Assembly (NCBI GenBank): GCA_036924085.1
Contig: JAVGWX010000008.1
Coordinates: 54,528,814-54,592,813, forward strand
Reading direction: 5' to 3'
From: Ariolimax columbianus
Taxonomy: Eukaryota > Mollusca > Gastropoda > Stylommatophora > Arionidae
DNA: 64,000 nucleotides
In this document: piece by piece, positions 23,103 to 30,005 of the stretch
How positions within the stretch are numbered: position 1 is the first letter of the stretch
How the letters are laid out: every line of letters begins with the position of its first letter
The notes under the pieces: model-generated
What the model was told of the DNA's origin: nothing
The model's input: the letters and a program-made list of their open reading frames with translations, nothing else
The model's database searches: none
Program-made: the position numbers and the translations under genes

Positions 23103-26100
23103 TACACACACACACATATTTGCAAGTGTGTTCATATATAAGCGTGTGTATTCACACATACAAGTACATTCACACATATGTGTGTATATTAACACAAACA
23201 CACAAATATATTTACTACACATATTTATCGGCATTTTTTCTAGATGCAGGGTTACCTCTTCTTTTATGAAACACAAATTTTCATGTGACTCATTCATACG
23301 TGATCTTCACTTAGCTCATAGGTCTTAGTCTATGATCTATGAGCCCCTATGGGTTCAATGGGAAGGCTATTAAAGTGAGGCTTTAATTTATGTGCATTTA
23401 TTAAATGTTGATCCTTGTAGAAAGAATATAACCATTGTAATATACTATGCATGTCATAGCATTACTATGGCGAGTTGTAACTGGGACTGGCAATTCCATC
23501 AAGACAAATAAATAACTACTGAAACCATTAAAGAAATAGAGCATAAAAGCTCTAGCAGTCTTTCTTCAAGGAGGTGAAATACAGTGGTGATGCTATGCTC
23601 CTAATGGAGTGAAAGGGAGAGATGTTGGTATGACATATGCTGTCTTTTGTTAATATTCTTTTGTCGTCTCAGTTTCTACCAGGTTGTAGTCCATTGTCAT
23701 TGTATGTATTTTGTCTGTTGCCTCTCTCGTAGCCTGAGTGACATTTTTCCCCATTTAATGGCAGGTCTCCTTTACACTGTCTATCCACCCTTTCCTCAGT
23801 CTCTCTCTCTTCCTTCTTTCTGATGTTCTCCTGTTGAAGGTTGAATAAACAATGTGGTCTGGTTGCATTTTCTCAATGTGGCCAAACCAATTCATTCTCT
23901 GTTGCCCTATGTACTGTAGGCGTAAATTGTTCCAACCTTCTCCCGAATATTCGTATTGGTGATTCTGTCTCTTCTGGTGTTGCTAGTGATTTCGTAGGCA
24001 ACACAGTTTTGCAGGTGGCTAGTTTCATTCCTGGGCACTATTCAATGCCCACGTCTGGCACTGGTAGCAAAGGGTTTGGATGAAGATACTATTTATTATC
24101 TACTTTTTTGCTTGGAGGGAAATCTTGAGGTGTCTTAGAAGTGGAGACAGCTGGTAAGTGACAGCGTTTACCCCTTGCACTCTCGTCTCTATCTCTTTAT
24201 ATAGTTTGTCATCCCCAGTATAAGCAGTTCCCAAATACCCAAATTCTTGTGCCTGCTTAATTTTTTTCTATTCACATGAAAATCAAGTCTGGTGTGCATT
24301 CTACTTTTTTCTTCTGCATTCGTTCTCAATCTGGAACTACCAAACCATGAACAAGGTTTTGCAAGTAGTAGGAAGTAGTCCGGAGAACAGAATGCGTTGT
24401 GTCACTAGTGTACAGCTTGACTGCGATATTTGCACCTTTCGGTCCGACACATCTGTCTTCGGCAGGACATTCTACCTACATTCATTGTCTTTGATGTATT
24501 TATATTCATGTCGTACTTTTTACAGTTTAAGTACAGTGAGTCAATATCATGTTGTAGATTATGTTCATTGGGGTGGATCAAACATTGGTATCTGCGAAGA
24601 GCAATTCGTTTGTCTTTTGTTAATGTAGAGAGGATTATGTTTCCTAACTTTTCTAAACGGACTGATTCAGAAAAGGCTATAATTTATTTCTTCCAAAATT
24701 TCAACAGGGAAGGAAACAGCAAAGTGGATACAAATAACATCTACTGAACTGTATCAGAAGCAACATTAACTTATACTGGAAATCTACTTCTACCAGTCTC
24801 CCAAACTTAATGCTATTGATTAATCTTCTGAGCTTTCTAAGACAAATGATTCTTCACATCATTACGGTATCATCTCCCTATTATTTGATCACTTTAAGCT
24901 AAAATTTATTATTCAGCAAAACTATACAAGTAGTTCAGATCTTCTTCTGTCTGTTTTTGTTCCATTTGAAGCATAAGGTCACCACTATAGCTGGCCCACA
25001 TTAGGAAGTTTAAATCAAAACAGATAAGAACGTTCAAACAGTAGTTATTTCCGTAGCAATGTTTTATACGAATTTGATGGTCATATGAACAACCCTCTTT
25101 AGTTGCTTTACTTGACATAGTTGAAAGGTTACAGTGGCTCTATTCTTTTAATTCATTCCCTTTAGGCTGACTTTCACGATTAGACTACCGGCGTTGTGTT
25201 ACATAGCAGCAAAAGCATAACACAAATAAAGAATATTAGAAAATGGTGAGTACTACTTGAAAATAAACTTCTGCGCTTATTCTCAATCTCCTGCTACCCA
25301 GACATGAACAAGGCTATCTCCTGCTACCCAGATATGAACAGGGCCATCTCCTGCTACCCAGATATGAACAGCGCTTTGCAAGTAGCAGGATGTAGTCTGG
25401 AGAACGGAATAAGTGGTGTCGCTTATTTACAGCTTGACTGTGATTTTTGCACCTTTCTGTCCGACACATTCGTCTTCGGCAGCAAAATAAACTTGGCTTG
25501 GCTTCGTTCGTTTTCAATTTCCCACTACCAAACCCTGAAAGGGCTTAAGTAGCAGAATGTAGTCCAGAGAACGGAATGCGTTGTGTCGTAGTTTACAGCT
25601 TGACTGTGATATTTGCACCTTTCGGTCCAACACATCTGACTTCAGCAAGCATTTTTTGAGTACCGGGTTAGCATTCCCTCTTCGATCCCTTTTCCTTAGC
25701 CAGTCTGCCCTGCTGCAGCCTGTTATCCAGCATCACCACGTGGAGGTGTAGAAGGGTCTTGGCAGCTCTGGTTCGCTGGCCCTGACACTAGCAGTCAACT
25801 ATGGGTCATGCGCTGCCACAAAATAAACTTAAATTCGCACATTACAAATTCATGTTTTCAAATACAATTCATCCATACTCTAACATGCTACACATCACTA
25901 AGAGAAACTTTTCATCCAGCACTTTGTCCAACTCCTACATTTTTTACCCAGCACCTAAACACATTTGTTACCCTTGCACTATATGGGGATTACATGGTTT
26001 TGAAATATCTATTTTTTTTTAAACATATCACAATTTTAATTTATTCCCATTGCTGAGATCTACCGGGAAGATTTTTAGAGCATAAAGTGATGTAAAAGAA

Positions 26101-29100
26101 AATACAAGAATAGTGCCACTGTACCCTACTAAGTGGGGCGCGTAGCCTAGTTGGCAGTGAATTTGCTTGCTGAGACTGGGATTACAACCGCACCAGAGTT
26201 CGAAATCACTGCAGACTGAAAAAAATCTGTTTGTGGATTTTTTTCTGGTGCAACTGCTACTCCAGTCGACCAAGCTGTAAATTGGTACCTGATGTATGGG
26301 TTGGGGAAGGTATAAAAAACAGCAAGGAAGGGAACTGGCCACAACACCTCACATAGGATGTGGCTTAGTCCATGAAGAGTTATCTTAATCCCGACGGCAA
26401 TTGTTGTCATGGGAGCCACCTTTACCTTTTACCCTACCAAACATGCTGAACGAAGCTACTATTGAGGGCTGTGCATGGGACTGGTAGCCTTATTATGTAA
26501 ACCAGAGCATGAAAAATCCCAGATGTCAAATCATCATGCGCCTAGAAATGTTGCTATGGGGCTTATTCTGTTTCTGTTTCTAAGAATCGACGTCACTGCA
26601 CTCCGGGTATACCAATAGGTGCTCAGTCTCTCTCATCAAATGGCGTAAGGTATGGATGCTGATGGTCCCTGTAGCTCGCTGGTTGTACACTCTCCTGCGT
26701 CACACTCCACTTGAACCTCGTTTAATGTCGAAACTTTGCAGTCTGTGGATTGATGCTTCATCTATTGCGATGTCCTCATTCAGCAGGAGGTCATTGATTG
26801 ATTTCAAAATGTCACTTCTGTCCATCACCAATGTACCCATGATGGGAGCCCGTGAAGCCAAGATGTCAGCTCTTTCATTGCCCTGAACCCCGGCATGAGC
26901 AGGACAGTAGATCCAGGTCAGCGCCTGGAGGTTTGAGGCGCTTAACATTTCAGGACCAGTATTATATTTACTTGCAAAATTTCCCTCATTGTGGTACATC
27001 CTTTTCATTCAGTACTATGTCTGGCTTCTCAATTTTTTACCTGGCTCCTAGATACTAAGCACATTATCACCCCCTGATGTACAAGTACTATAGAAGACTG
27101 TGTACAGGTGTGGAGTCCTTATTGTAGAGGGGATATAAACATGCTGGAAAGGATACAAAGAAGAACAATAAAACTGATAGTGGGATTTCAGAATTATAGT
27201 TAGGCGGAAAGACTCTGAAAAACCATGTTAGAAAATCGAAGTATTGGAGGTGATTTCATACTTGTTTATAAGATAATCAACAAAAAAGATAAATTAGACT
27301 GTAACATGTTTTTCTTCTTCTTCTTCTTCTTCTTCTGCGTACGCAGTCAGACAGTAACCATTATTTTTTCGAAAAAAGCGGCGGTCATCCTGAGGCTGTC
27401 GCCATGTTTTTCAAAATAAATGCCGTCTACAAAAACAAAAGAAATATTTTTTAGTTAGAGAGTGGTAAATGCTTGGAATATTTTTGTCACAGGAAATAGT
27501 GGAGGCAGGGTCAATTAATGCGTTCAAGAATAGATTGGATGCCCATAGGTATTTTTTAATCAAGTGAATGTAAAAGAAACTGGTTGTATACAGACTCTGC
27601 AGTCTTCTAAACCAGTATAAAGACGTCAAGACACCATTGCTGTCAACAAGAACAACAAAAACTGTCAATATGACTTTTTCCCATTGCTGGGGTAGTCAAG
27701 GGGTTTTTTAGGCTGAGAACTACAGGCCGCTTCGCCATTGCAGTCGCCACGACGTGTGCTGGCTATGTTTGTTTATTTCTCCCCCAACAGAAAAACAACA
27801 TATGCCCTACCGGGATTCAAACCACTGCCCTCCTTGTCAACAAGCAGGCCTCAAAACCATTCGGCCATGTGCTCCTTGCAACACCATTGCATGAGTACAT
27901 AAATGCCGTGGCACAGACTTTATGCAAGGAGGACAACTCCAGGTGACTCTATGTTCCTACTAGTGTCAAAACTGAGTTCCAACAGGTAAGAATCTTATCA
28001 CCTTGCTAAAAATAATACTAGACAATACTATTATTTTATAGTAAAACTATTTCAGAATTAAATTAGAAATAAGATCACCAAGATATTTTAATGTATCTGA
28101 TTACAACAAGACTGCATTTATTTTAAATTTCTATGATGCCTGAACATAAGATCTTTGAAAATATGTAGTGGGTCTACAGTGTTGAAGTGAAAAATGTTTG
28201 TAATATGCAAACATTTGTAATGGTCATTTATGTAAAATGGTGTCTGAATATACCTGAATCATCAAAAATGTTTAATGAAACAGGAAATATTAATTACACT
28301 CACAAGTTATTAATGTTGTTGTTCGAAGTACCTCAAGTTGAGTTAAATCTTGATGTTTCTTTAATAGCATATTAGAGTGGTTCCTATTACATCCTTATGC
28401 CTAATTGAGAGGTTGAAAGATGGGGAGGACGGTTCTCCTGGCTTTAGTGCAATGAGAGGCTCCTCAACAAGTTCACCACTATGGGGATTAAGGTGTTGAT
28501 GTCCAAATGGTTGGCCAAACTGCTGTGGGACAGCCTGGTGCCAGGAGCACAAACAAGGACGTTAGGTGGGATCTTGATCGGTATGTTTCACCTTACTCTG
28601 ATTACTTTTCATTCCCGCAAGATATTAAATACATCAAGAGTAAACTTCTACTCACGTAAATTCCTTTACCTAACACTGAGTTTGCATCCTACTAAATATG
28701 TATTTTAAAAAGGCATTTGTTGAGGGCTGTACATCAGTGTAACATCACTTTAAACAGTTACAAACCAGTATAGAAACGCAGATTGCAAATTGATTATATT
28801 TTTAAAAGTGTTTAACCACTGTAAAACATCTAGAAAAGAACAGCATATGCTTTGGTGCAAGGTTCATACAAGGAAACCCATAGCAGTAATGCATCTTAAG
28901 AGGGACTAACTACAAAGTAAAAATAATAAGAGGAAGAAACAAAAACTCACTCACTGTGCTGGTGCACTGTGAATGTGATTAATTAATATGCTAATATAGT
29001 TATAGTATAGCCATGTTTGGTTTTGCATGGACAGAAGATTAATTTTATTTGTTACTGCTATTTCAGTTGTTCGTTAGCTATTATTCTTTACTGTTTGCTA

Positions 29101-29509
29101 GGAATTATGTTGGTTTTGTGTATTGCTTTGACTTTGTTTGATTTCGCACTAAAAACGTCAGACTGAGACCTAACTTAAACTTGCACTTCCTACAAAAATG
29201 AAAATGAAGTACTAAAGTACACTTGCATCTTTCACATTTAACAAATATTTACATTTCCGTACTTTTAGCCGGTATCATTGTTTCACAGCAATTTAAAGTT
29301 ATGTCACAATCTCAATAGTGACCTATAGTTCAATATGATCAAATATTGTGACGGGGGCGTTAACCAGCGTTTGATACACTTATCGTTAATAGGCAATTGT
29401 CAACAATGATAACCTCATTTTCCTTGTGATTCCGAATGCCTCTCACAAGATCCTGCAAATTTTTATCCAGAACTCGCTCTAGAGTTCCTTTAACTTTCTT
29501 TAGCGCCAT
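12012..29509 (-). CDS. AP3D1: AP-3 complex subunit delta (5' part: exons 1-4)
   Basis: Large subunit of the AP-3 adaptor complex, which sorts cargo from endosomes/trans-Golgi to lysosomes and related organelles. Four exons on the minus strand, 29509-29414, 19221-19126, 15584-15504 and 12092-12012 (96, 96, 81 and 81 bp), join in phase 0 to the first 118 residues. The product begins MALKKVKGTLERVLDKN and runs through KNLQDLVRGIRNHKE, YIAECIDEIKQELKQEN, GYDISWAAFNVIEVMSS, RIGYLAASQSFHEETD and TTNMIRK, which follows the animal AP3D1 N-terminal adaptin repeat without gaps. Every intron has GT..AG ends. Introns are 10.2, 3.5 and 3.4 kb and full of transposons. The next exons are not seen in 1-12011, so intron 4 exceeds 12 kb. 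No frame break in any exon. Confidence 0.96.
12207..12365 (+). mobile_element. tRNA-headed SINE with shared core
   Basis: Head with A-box-like 'gatttgcgtagtggtagggc' and B-box-like 'gggttcaactcccg', then a core ('ctccagtcgacccagctgta' + 'atttggtacctgg') that recurs in the SINE at 26135-26430 ('ctccagtcgaccaagctgta' + 'aattggtacctga'). The two copies share head type, core and a 'ggaagggaact' 3' part, so they are one family. The right end is joined to a minus-strand LINE. Confidence 0.75.
12370..13045 (-). mobile_element. I-group LINE fragment (3' segment of a split copy)
   Basis: Minus-strand coding pieces homologous to the LINE at 229-2861: GDMGTTTIEELEKITSLQ, EDRRDSRAQQQGEQFRKL, the RNase H start WTHIYTDGSTTDG (about 12600) and VLFTDALSVV (about 12400). 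Several frameshifts. It is more diverged than the other copies and appears to be an older subfamily. Its upstream continuation lies at 13556-13775, separated by a plus-strand RTE-like LINE. Confidence 0.82.
13050..13555 (+). mobile_element. RTE-like LINE 3' part, inserted in an I-group LINE
   Basis: Plus-strand C-terminal RT region: KIRLMHTLVLSIFLYACQ, WTITADLQRRIRALEMRCF, RLLNVTSKDRVTNEEI, AIGPFEDLLATVKRRKLA and YGHIMRSNGLANTILHG, then a degraded tail ('ccccaacgacctcaccggtt' + 'acggga') typical of the 3' end of this type. A few stops and frameshifts. Minus-strand I-group sequence continues on both sides. Confidence 0.85.
13556..13775 (-). mobile_element. I-group LINE fragment (5' segment of the split copy)
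   Basis: Minus-strand pieces LTWITQVERNRI, SVLKKLYTG and VLEYCIAAWTTAAKSK. They align with the TWKSQIERNRM, GILKKLYTG and VLEYGIAAWTTAAKAN stretch of the 229-2861 copy and sit directly before the part found at 13045-12370. Confidence 0.82.
13960..14497 (+). repeat. Unclassified dispersed repeat with GAA tail
   Basis: GC-richer stretch ending in 'catcagttgatcgacaaaga' followed by agaagaagaa. The same ending ('catcagttgatcgaagaaga') closes the segment at 37740-38078. Probably the 3' end of a retrotransposon or SINE. No domain recognised, and the open frames on both strands (13923-14366 minus, 13960-14220 plus) are not credible genes. Confidence 0.45.
14545..14790 (+). mobile_element. SINE-A, diverged copy
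   Basis: Shares with SINE-A the order 'gactgctagcatcagggtca', 'ccagagctgtcaa', 'ccctggaaacaggcta', then 'gtgctaggtcaaaaggcaca' and 'actacaacacaacac' (compare gtgttggaccgaaaggtgca and actacgacacaacgc in 40749-41088). An older subfamily member. Confidence 0.65.
14923..15279 (-). mobile_element. SINE-A, long form, with target-site duplication
   Basis: 357-bp minus-strand copy flanked by caaaaagttag at 14912-14922 and 15280-15290, an 11-bp perfect duplication. Tail side 'ggcttggcttcgttcattct'. Body as in the other long copies. The duplication fixes both ends of the element. Confidence 0.88.
15504..15584 (-). CDS. AP3D1: AP3D1 exon 3
   Basis: 81 bp, 27 codons in phase 0: LQMLGYDISWAAFNVIEVMS then STKFTFK. 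The acceptor follows 'ttgttttcag' and the donor is AAG|gtttgt. The sequence is almost unchanged from the vertebrate protein, as expected of a constrained adaptin solenoid. Confidence 0.96.
15616..16240 (-). mobile_element. RNase H-bearing LINE, 3' fragment (second I-like family)
   Basis: Minus-strand RNase H remnants (FTDCKALLESVKN, NKRADALSKAGG pattern in shifted frames), then a C-terminal knuckle region with PEHVLQECPAHKE-like sequence and WTDGGELRQKLWG, a short UTR and the tail AAGAAGAAGATGAAGAAAAT. A different family from the 229-2861 LINE. It joins an RTE-like fragment at its 5' side. Confidence 0.65.
16241..16790 (-). mobile_element. RTE-like LINE fragment
   Basis: Minus-strand RT C-terminus: YLGRLLNMKNNLESELTRRR, TVLDGFQDQNLCTSLFN, NGVETWSLTKSLVDKLRVTQ and RWLVGITLLNQ, then a degraded REWCGN and KRQWGRLPM end. 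This matches the 'rrrrAAF..LFN..vLPAmcYGaETWslTKslvdkLrvtQ' pattern of RTE-like ORF2. Frameshifted and truncated at both ends. Confidence 0.82.
16870..17142. repeat. 27-bp minisatellite
   Basis: About ten copies of 'tgcctctcaaggtaaaactg' + 'actctag'. The unit is nine codons long and lacks stops, so both strands show long open frames (VPLKVKLTL on plus, RGTRVSFTL on minus). Those frames are products of periodicity. Located in AP3D1 intron 2. Confidence 0.96.
17143..17544. other. Intron 2 sequence, no recognised feature
   Basis: AT-rich stretch between the 27-bp array and an I-group LINE. No open frame, tandem array or element recognised. Confidence 0.5.
17545..19047 (+). mobile_element. I-group LINE, 5'-truncated copy
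   Basis: About 1.5 kb, close kin of 229-2861, starting within the RT at 'aaacgacaaccca' and ending in GAAGAAGAAGAAGAA. It keeps the post-RT region, RNase H and the CCHC end (DECTCGTGKMTAEHLLQNC). Inactivated by frameshifts (near 17750, 17935 and 18285) and in-frame stops (e.g. TAG at 18547 in the WVPSH region). Its tail stops 79 bp short of AP3D1 exon 2. No clear target-site duplication. Confidence 0.93.
19126..19221 (-). CDS. AP3D1: AP3D1 exon 2
   Basis: 96 bp, 32 codons in phase 0: SKYIAECIDEIKQELKQEN ... AIKANAVNKLTY. The acceptor follows 'ttgtttttcag' and the donor is TAT|gtaagt. The exon is squeezed between two LINE fragments (tail at 19047 on one side, RNase H fragment from 19272 on the other) yet is undamaged. 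Confidence 0.96.
19272..19815 (+). mobile_element. RNase H LINE fragment with (AAC)n tail
   Basis: Plus-strand RNase H end (VILWVPGCSNTPGNDKADRL) followed by a C-terminal region (HFQLRTQHIPPNKHITRI, then CQLCPHPYKTVDHH in a shifted frame) and a tail 'ctgtaacaacaacagcaag'. Same family as 35463-36010 (minus) and 45980-46318 (plus), which have the same knuckle arrangement and AAC tails. Confidence 0.78.
20054..20100 (+). mobile_element. SINE-A short-form 5' fragment
   Basis: 'tctgccgaagaaggatgtgt' + 'cggaccaaaaggcgcaaata' matches the 5' start of the short SINE-A copies at 24305-24467 and 57141-57304. It breaks off after about 45 bp. Confidence 0.55.
20384..20653. repeat. 136-bp tandem duplication
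   Basis: Two copies of a 136-bp unit starting 'ctgttttccatttggactag' (20384 and 20520). They differ at only about two to four positions, so the duplication is recent. No element recognised inside. Confidence 0.95.
20690..20890 (+). mobile_element. LINE 3' UTR remnant (RTE-like)
   Basis: Ends 'gcctcgacaaccttctaggt' + 'tatgggactgatgatgatat'. The '...CCTCG-CAACCTT-GGTTA-GGGACTGATGATGAT' ending resembles the 3' terminus of RTE-like elements and parallels 13510-13550 here. No coding part is left. Confidence 0.45.
20891..21420. other. Intron 1 sequence, no recognised feature
   Basis: AT-rich. No coding or repeat structure that I can support. Confidence 0.5.
21427..21492 (+). mobile_element. tRNA-like SINE head (fragment)
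   Basis: 'tgtagcggaagtggtcaagc' (A-box-like) and 'ggttcaaatttgag' (B-box-like) about 30 bp apart. Cut off by the mariner fragment that follows. Confidence 0.4.
21493..21729 (-). mobile_element. mariner fragment (5' end)
   Basis: Matches 10296-10550 of the mariner at 9222-10550: 'gtgatgaatgtcaactggtc', 'ttagaaaccgaatcaccgct', 'gtgacgtcatcatgcgcatc' and the terminal repeat 'ttcatttgaacacgcttcg', followed by TA at 21730. It holds only the transposase start and one end. Abuts a plus-strand LINE. Confidence 0.9.
21732..22990 (+). mobile_element. RTE-like LINE ORF2 fragment
   Basis: Plus-strand RT from the fingers (FNQFRRISLITHASKILLKI, DNQLGFRKARGTRDAIG) through the palm (FICFIDYEKAFDRVPWSKL), a damaged centre and KFTDDQVIVGGP (catalytic box FTDD) to the C-terminal region (YLGQTITKEAHNETEIKTRI, YGAETWTLAKKDKKSLEAF, WCYCRMERVSWTERR) and LSWLGPNMRHESL. 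Frame breaks near 21830, 22115 and 22740. A 15-bp unit (MKVNS) is repeated three times at 22227-22271 just before the catalytic box. It ends in a TA microsatellite. Confidence 0.92.
23041..23225. repeat. (TA)n then (CA)-rich microsatellite
   Basis: Pure TA runs at about 23046-23103, then CA-rich sequence. It probably began in the 'gatgatgata' tail of the LINE just upstream. Confidence 0.93.
23226..23679. other. Intron 1 sequence, no recognised feature
   Basis: No coding or repeat structure recognised. Confidence 0.5.
23680..24640 (-). mobile_element. LINE ORF2 fragment split by a SINE-A insertion
   Basis: Minus strand, from 24640: worn ADDIILSTLTKDKR-type catalytic region, LQHDIDSLYLNCKKYDMNIN and TSKTMN. 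The SINE-A (24467-24305) follows, then RLDFHVNRKK, FGYLGTAYTGDDKLYKEIET, YQLSPLLRHLKISLQAKKQI, CYQCQTWALNSAQERKL and WFGHIEKMQPDHIVYS. The element reads across the SINE once the SINE and its 8-bp duplication are removed. The YQCQ-WAL motif is shared with the LINE at the right edge of the window (63640-64000), so both belong to one family. Confidence 0.85.
24305..24467 (-). mobile_element. SINE-A, short form, with target-site duplication
   Basis: 163-bp minus-strand copy flanked by cattctac at 24297-24304 and 24468-24475. On its own strand it begins TCCTGCCGAAGACAG and ends ...GAACGAATGCAGAAGAAAAAAG. Inserted in a LINE. Confidence 0.92.
24641..25259. other. Intron 1 sequence, no recognised feature
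   Basis: Nothing supportable seen. Confidence 0.5.
25271..25483 (-). mobile_element. SINE-A, short form, with internal 30-bp triplication
   Basis: Flanked by aaaataaactt at 25260-25270 and 25484-25494. Starts (own strand) TGCCGAAGACGAATG like the other short copies. Near its 3' end a 30-bp segment ('atctcctgctacccagatat' + 'gaacagggcc') is present three times (about 25287-25376). Without the two extra units the element is about 153 bp, close to the 163/164 bp of its sisters. Confidence 0.9.
25495..25819 (-). mobile_element. SINE-A, long form
   Basis: 325-bp minus-strand copy with tail side 'ggcttggcttcgttcgtttt'. Flanked by aaaataaactt at 25484-25494 and 25820-25830. The left flank word is shared with the adjacent short copy, so three copies of one target word border two elements. 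Confidence 0.9.
26135..26430 (+). mobile_element. tRNA-headed SINE with shared core
   Basis: A-box-like 'gcgtagcctagttggcagtg' and B-box-like 'agagttcgaaatcact', then the core 'ctccagtcgaccaagctgta' also found at 12207-12365 and a 'ggaagggaact' block. Ends near 'acctttaccttttaccctac'. More complete than the 12.2-kb copy. Confidence 0.75.
26580..27010 (-). mobile_element. RNase H-bearing LINE fragment (third family)
   Basis: Minus-strand RNase H end with WIYCPAHAGVQGNERADILA, then SRAPIMGTLVMDRSDILKSI and LHRL-QSFDIKRGSSGV, closing with a C-terminal segment that reads through about 26580. The H...D pair of the RNase H fold (PAHAG...NERAD) is intact. A family distinct from the I-group LINE at 229-2861. 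Confidence 0.8.
27055..27655 (+). mobile_element. CR1/L2-like LINE 3' end, interrupted
   Basis: Plus-strand C-terminus and 3' end: 'ctgtgtacaggtgtggagtc' (CVQVWSPYCRGDINMLERIQ), GDFILVYKIINKKDKLDCN, then after an 88-bp insertion the VVNAWN.LSQEIVEAGS-type region in broken frames and the 3' hairpin ('tggttgtatacagactctgc' ... 'ctaaaccagtataaagacgt'). Paralogous to 41295-41985 and 57305-57800. The order and the NAWN.LP motif are typical of CR1/L2-group ORF2. Confidence 0.87.
27315..27402 (-). mobile_element. I-group LINE tail only (severely truncated)
   Basis: Reverse complement of the last ~88 bp of the 229-2861 LINE (SLRMTAAFF end, stop, 'gactgcgtacgcagaagaag'). Flanked by catgtttttc at 27305-27314 and 27403-27412. 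The related CR1-like copy near 41700 has uninterrupted 'aacaagtttttcaaaata' at this site. Confidence 0.93.
27680..27905 (-). mobile_element. tRNA-headed SINE
   Basis: On the minus strand, A-box-like 'catggccgaatggttttgag' and B-box-like 'gtggtttgaatcccggta' about 40 bp apart, followed by 'gggcatatgttgtttttctg' and a body with 'gcactgaatggcgaagcggc'-like text. Possible arm complementarity is degraded, so it is not a functional tRNA gene. Confidence 0.6.
28365..28615 (+). repeat. Dispersed repeat (pair with 43095-43325)
   Basis: Shares an ordered series of words with 43095-43325: 'ctttagtgcaatg', 'ctatgggga', 'agcac(a)aa-tagga', 'tgggatcttgatcggtatgt' versus 'tggtggtcttgagcagcatg', then 'tttcacctgact'. 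An unclassified element, possibly a SINE. Confidence 0.55.
28616..29413. other. Intron 1 sequence next to exon 1, no recognised feature
   Basis: AT-rich and comparatively free of elements for about 800 bp. Contains no tandem repeat or open frame of note. Confidence 0.5.
29414..29509 (-). CDS. AP3D1: AP3D1 exon 1 (coding part, with start codon)
   Basis: 96 bp, 32 codons: MALKKVKGTLERVLDKNLQD then the conserved LVRGIRNHKENE, ending at GAG|gttatc in phase 0. The start ATG at 29509 has A at -3 and G at +4, a good initiation context, and the protein aligns from its first residue with animal AP3D1 (MALK-VKG), so the start is well supported. Confidence 0.96.
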
Positions 29510-29760
29510 AATCAATGTCTTGTGATCAGCTCTGCATCACAGAAATCAAGAATGAACAACTATGTAGACAAAAATCCTGACACAGCCAGCCTCACGAGCC
29601 TTCAAAATGTCTTCCCTTTACGGTGATCATGTGATCTGACGCGTAGACATGGTCAGGGGAGGTAATCAATCTGTGGGTCTTATAGTTATCGACTAGCTCT
29701 GCTCTCCCATTACATGGTAAAGGCAATCCACTCCCTATATATACAAACCAGAAGAAGTAA
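29510..29760 (-). promoter_or_regulatory. Candidate AP3D1 5' UTR/promoter region
   Basis: Sequence directly upstream of the AP3D1 start. It is less repeat-like than its surroundings. At 29627-29634 it holds TCATGTGA, an M-box/E-box type word bound in animals by MITF/TFE factors. No TATA box is fixed. The transcription start is unknown, and calling this a promoter is inference from position only. Confidence 0.35.
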
Positions 29761-29811
29761 TCCTTAAAGAAACGAGGGTTTTAATAGACACTCAGGTTTA
29801 TACACACACAC

Positions 29812-30005
29812 ACACTAATACGTGCCCTAATGGTTAGGCTCTCCAATTGCACTTTGGTTGGGGTTGACCACTGAGATCGCCTTAACTATCATAAGTATAT
29901 ACAGACGCATACACGCGTTCTGAAATCACCTAAAAGACTACGGTTCGGGGTGAAAAGGGTTGTGCGTCTGCCAGTAGAATACAGAGGCAAACATTTAACG
30001 AAACA
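29812..30005 (+). mobile_element. tRNA-like SINE fragment
   Basis: 'tgccctaatggttaggctct' (A-box-like) and 'tggttggggttgaccactga' (weak B-box). Further on, 'cgtctgccagtagaatacag' + 'aggcaaacattta' recurs at about 34090-34125 ('cctccgccagtagaaactag' + 'tgaggcaaacatcta'), so this is a dispersed family. Confidence 0.45.
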
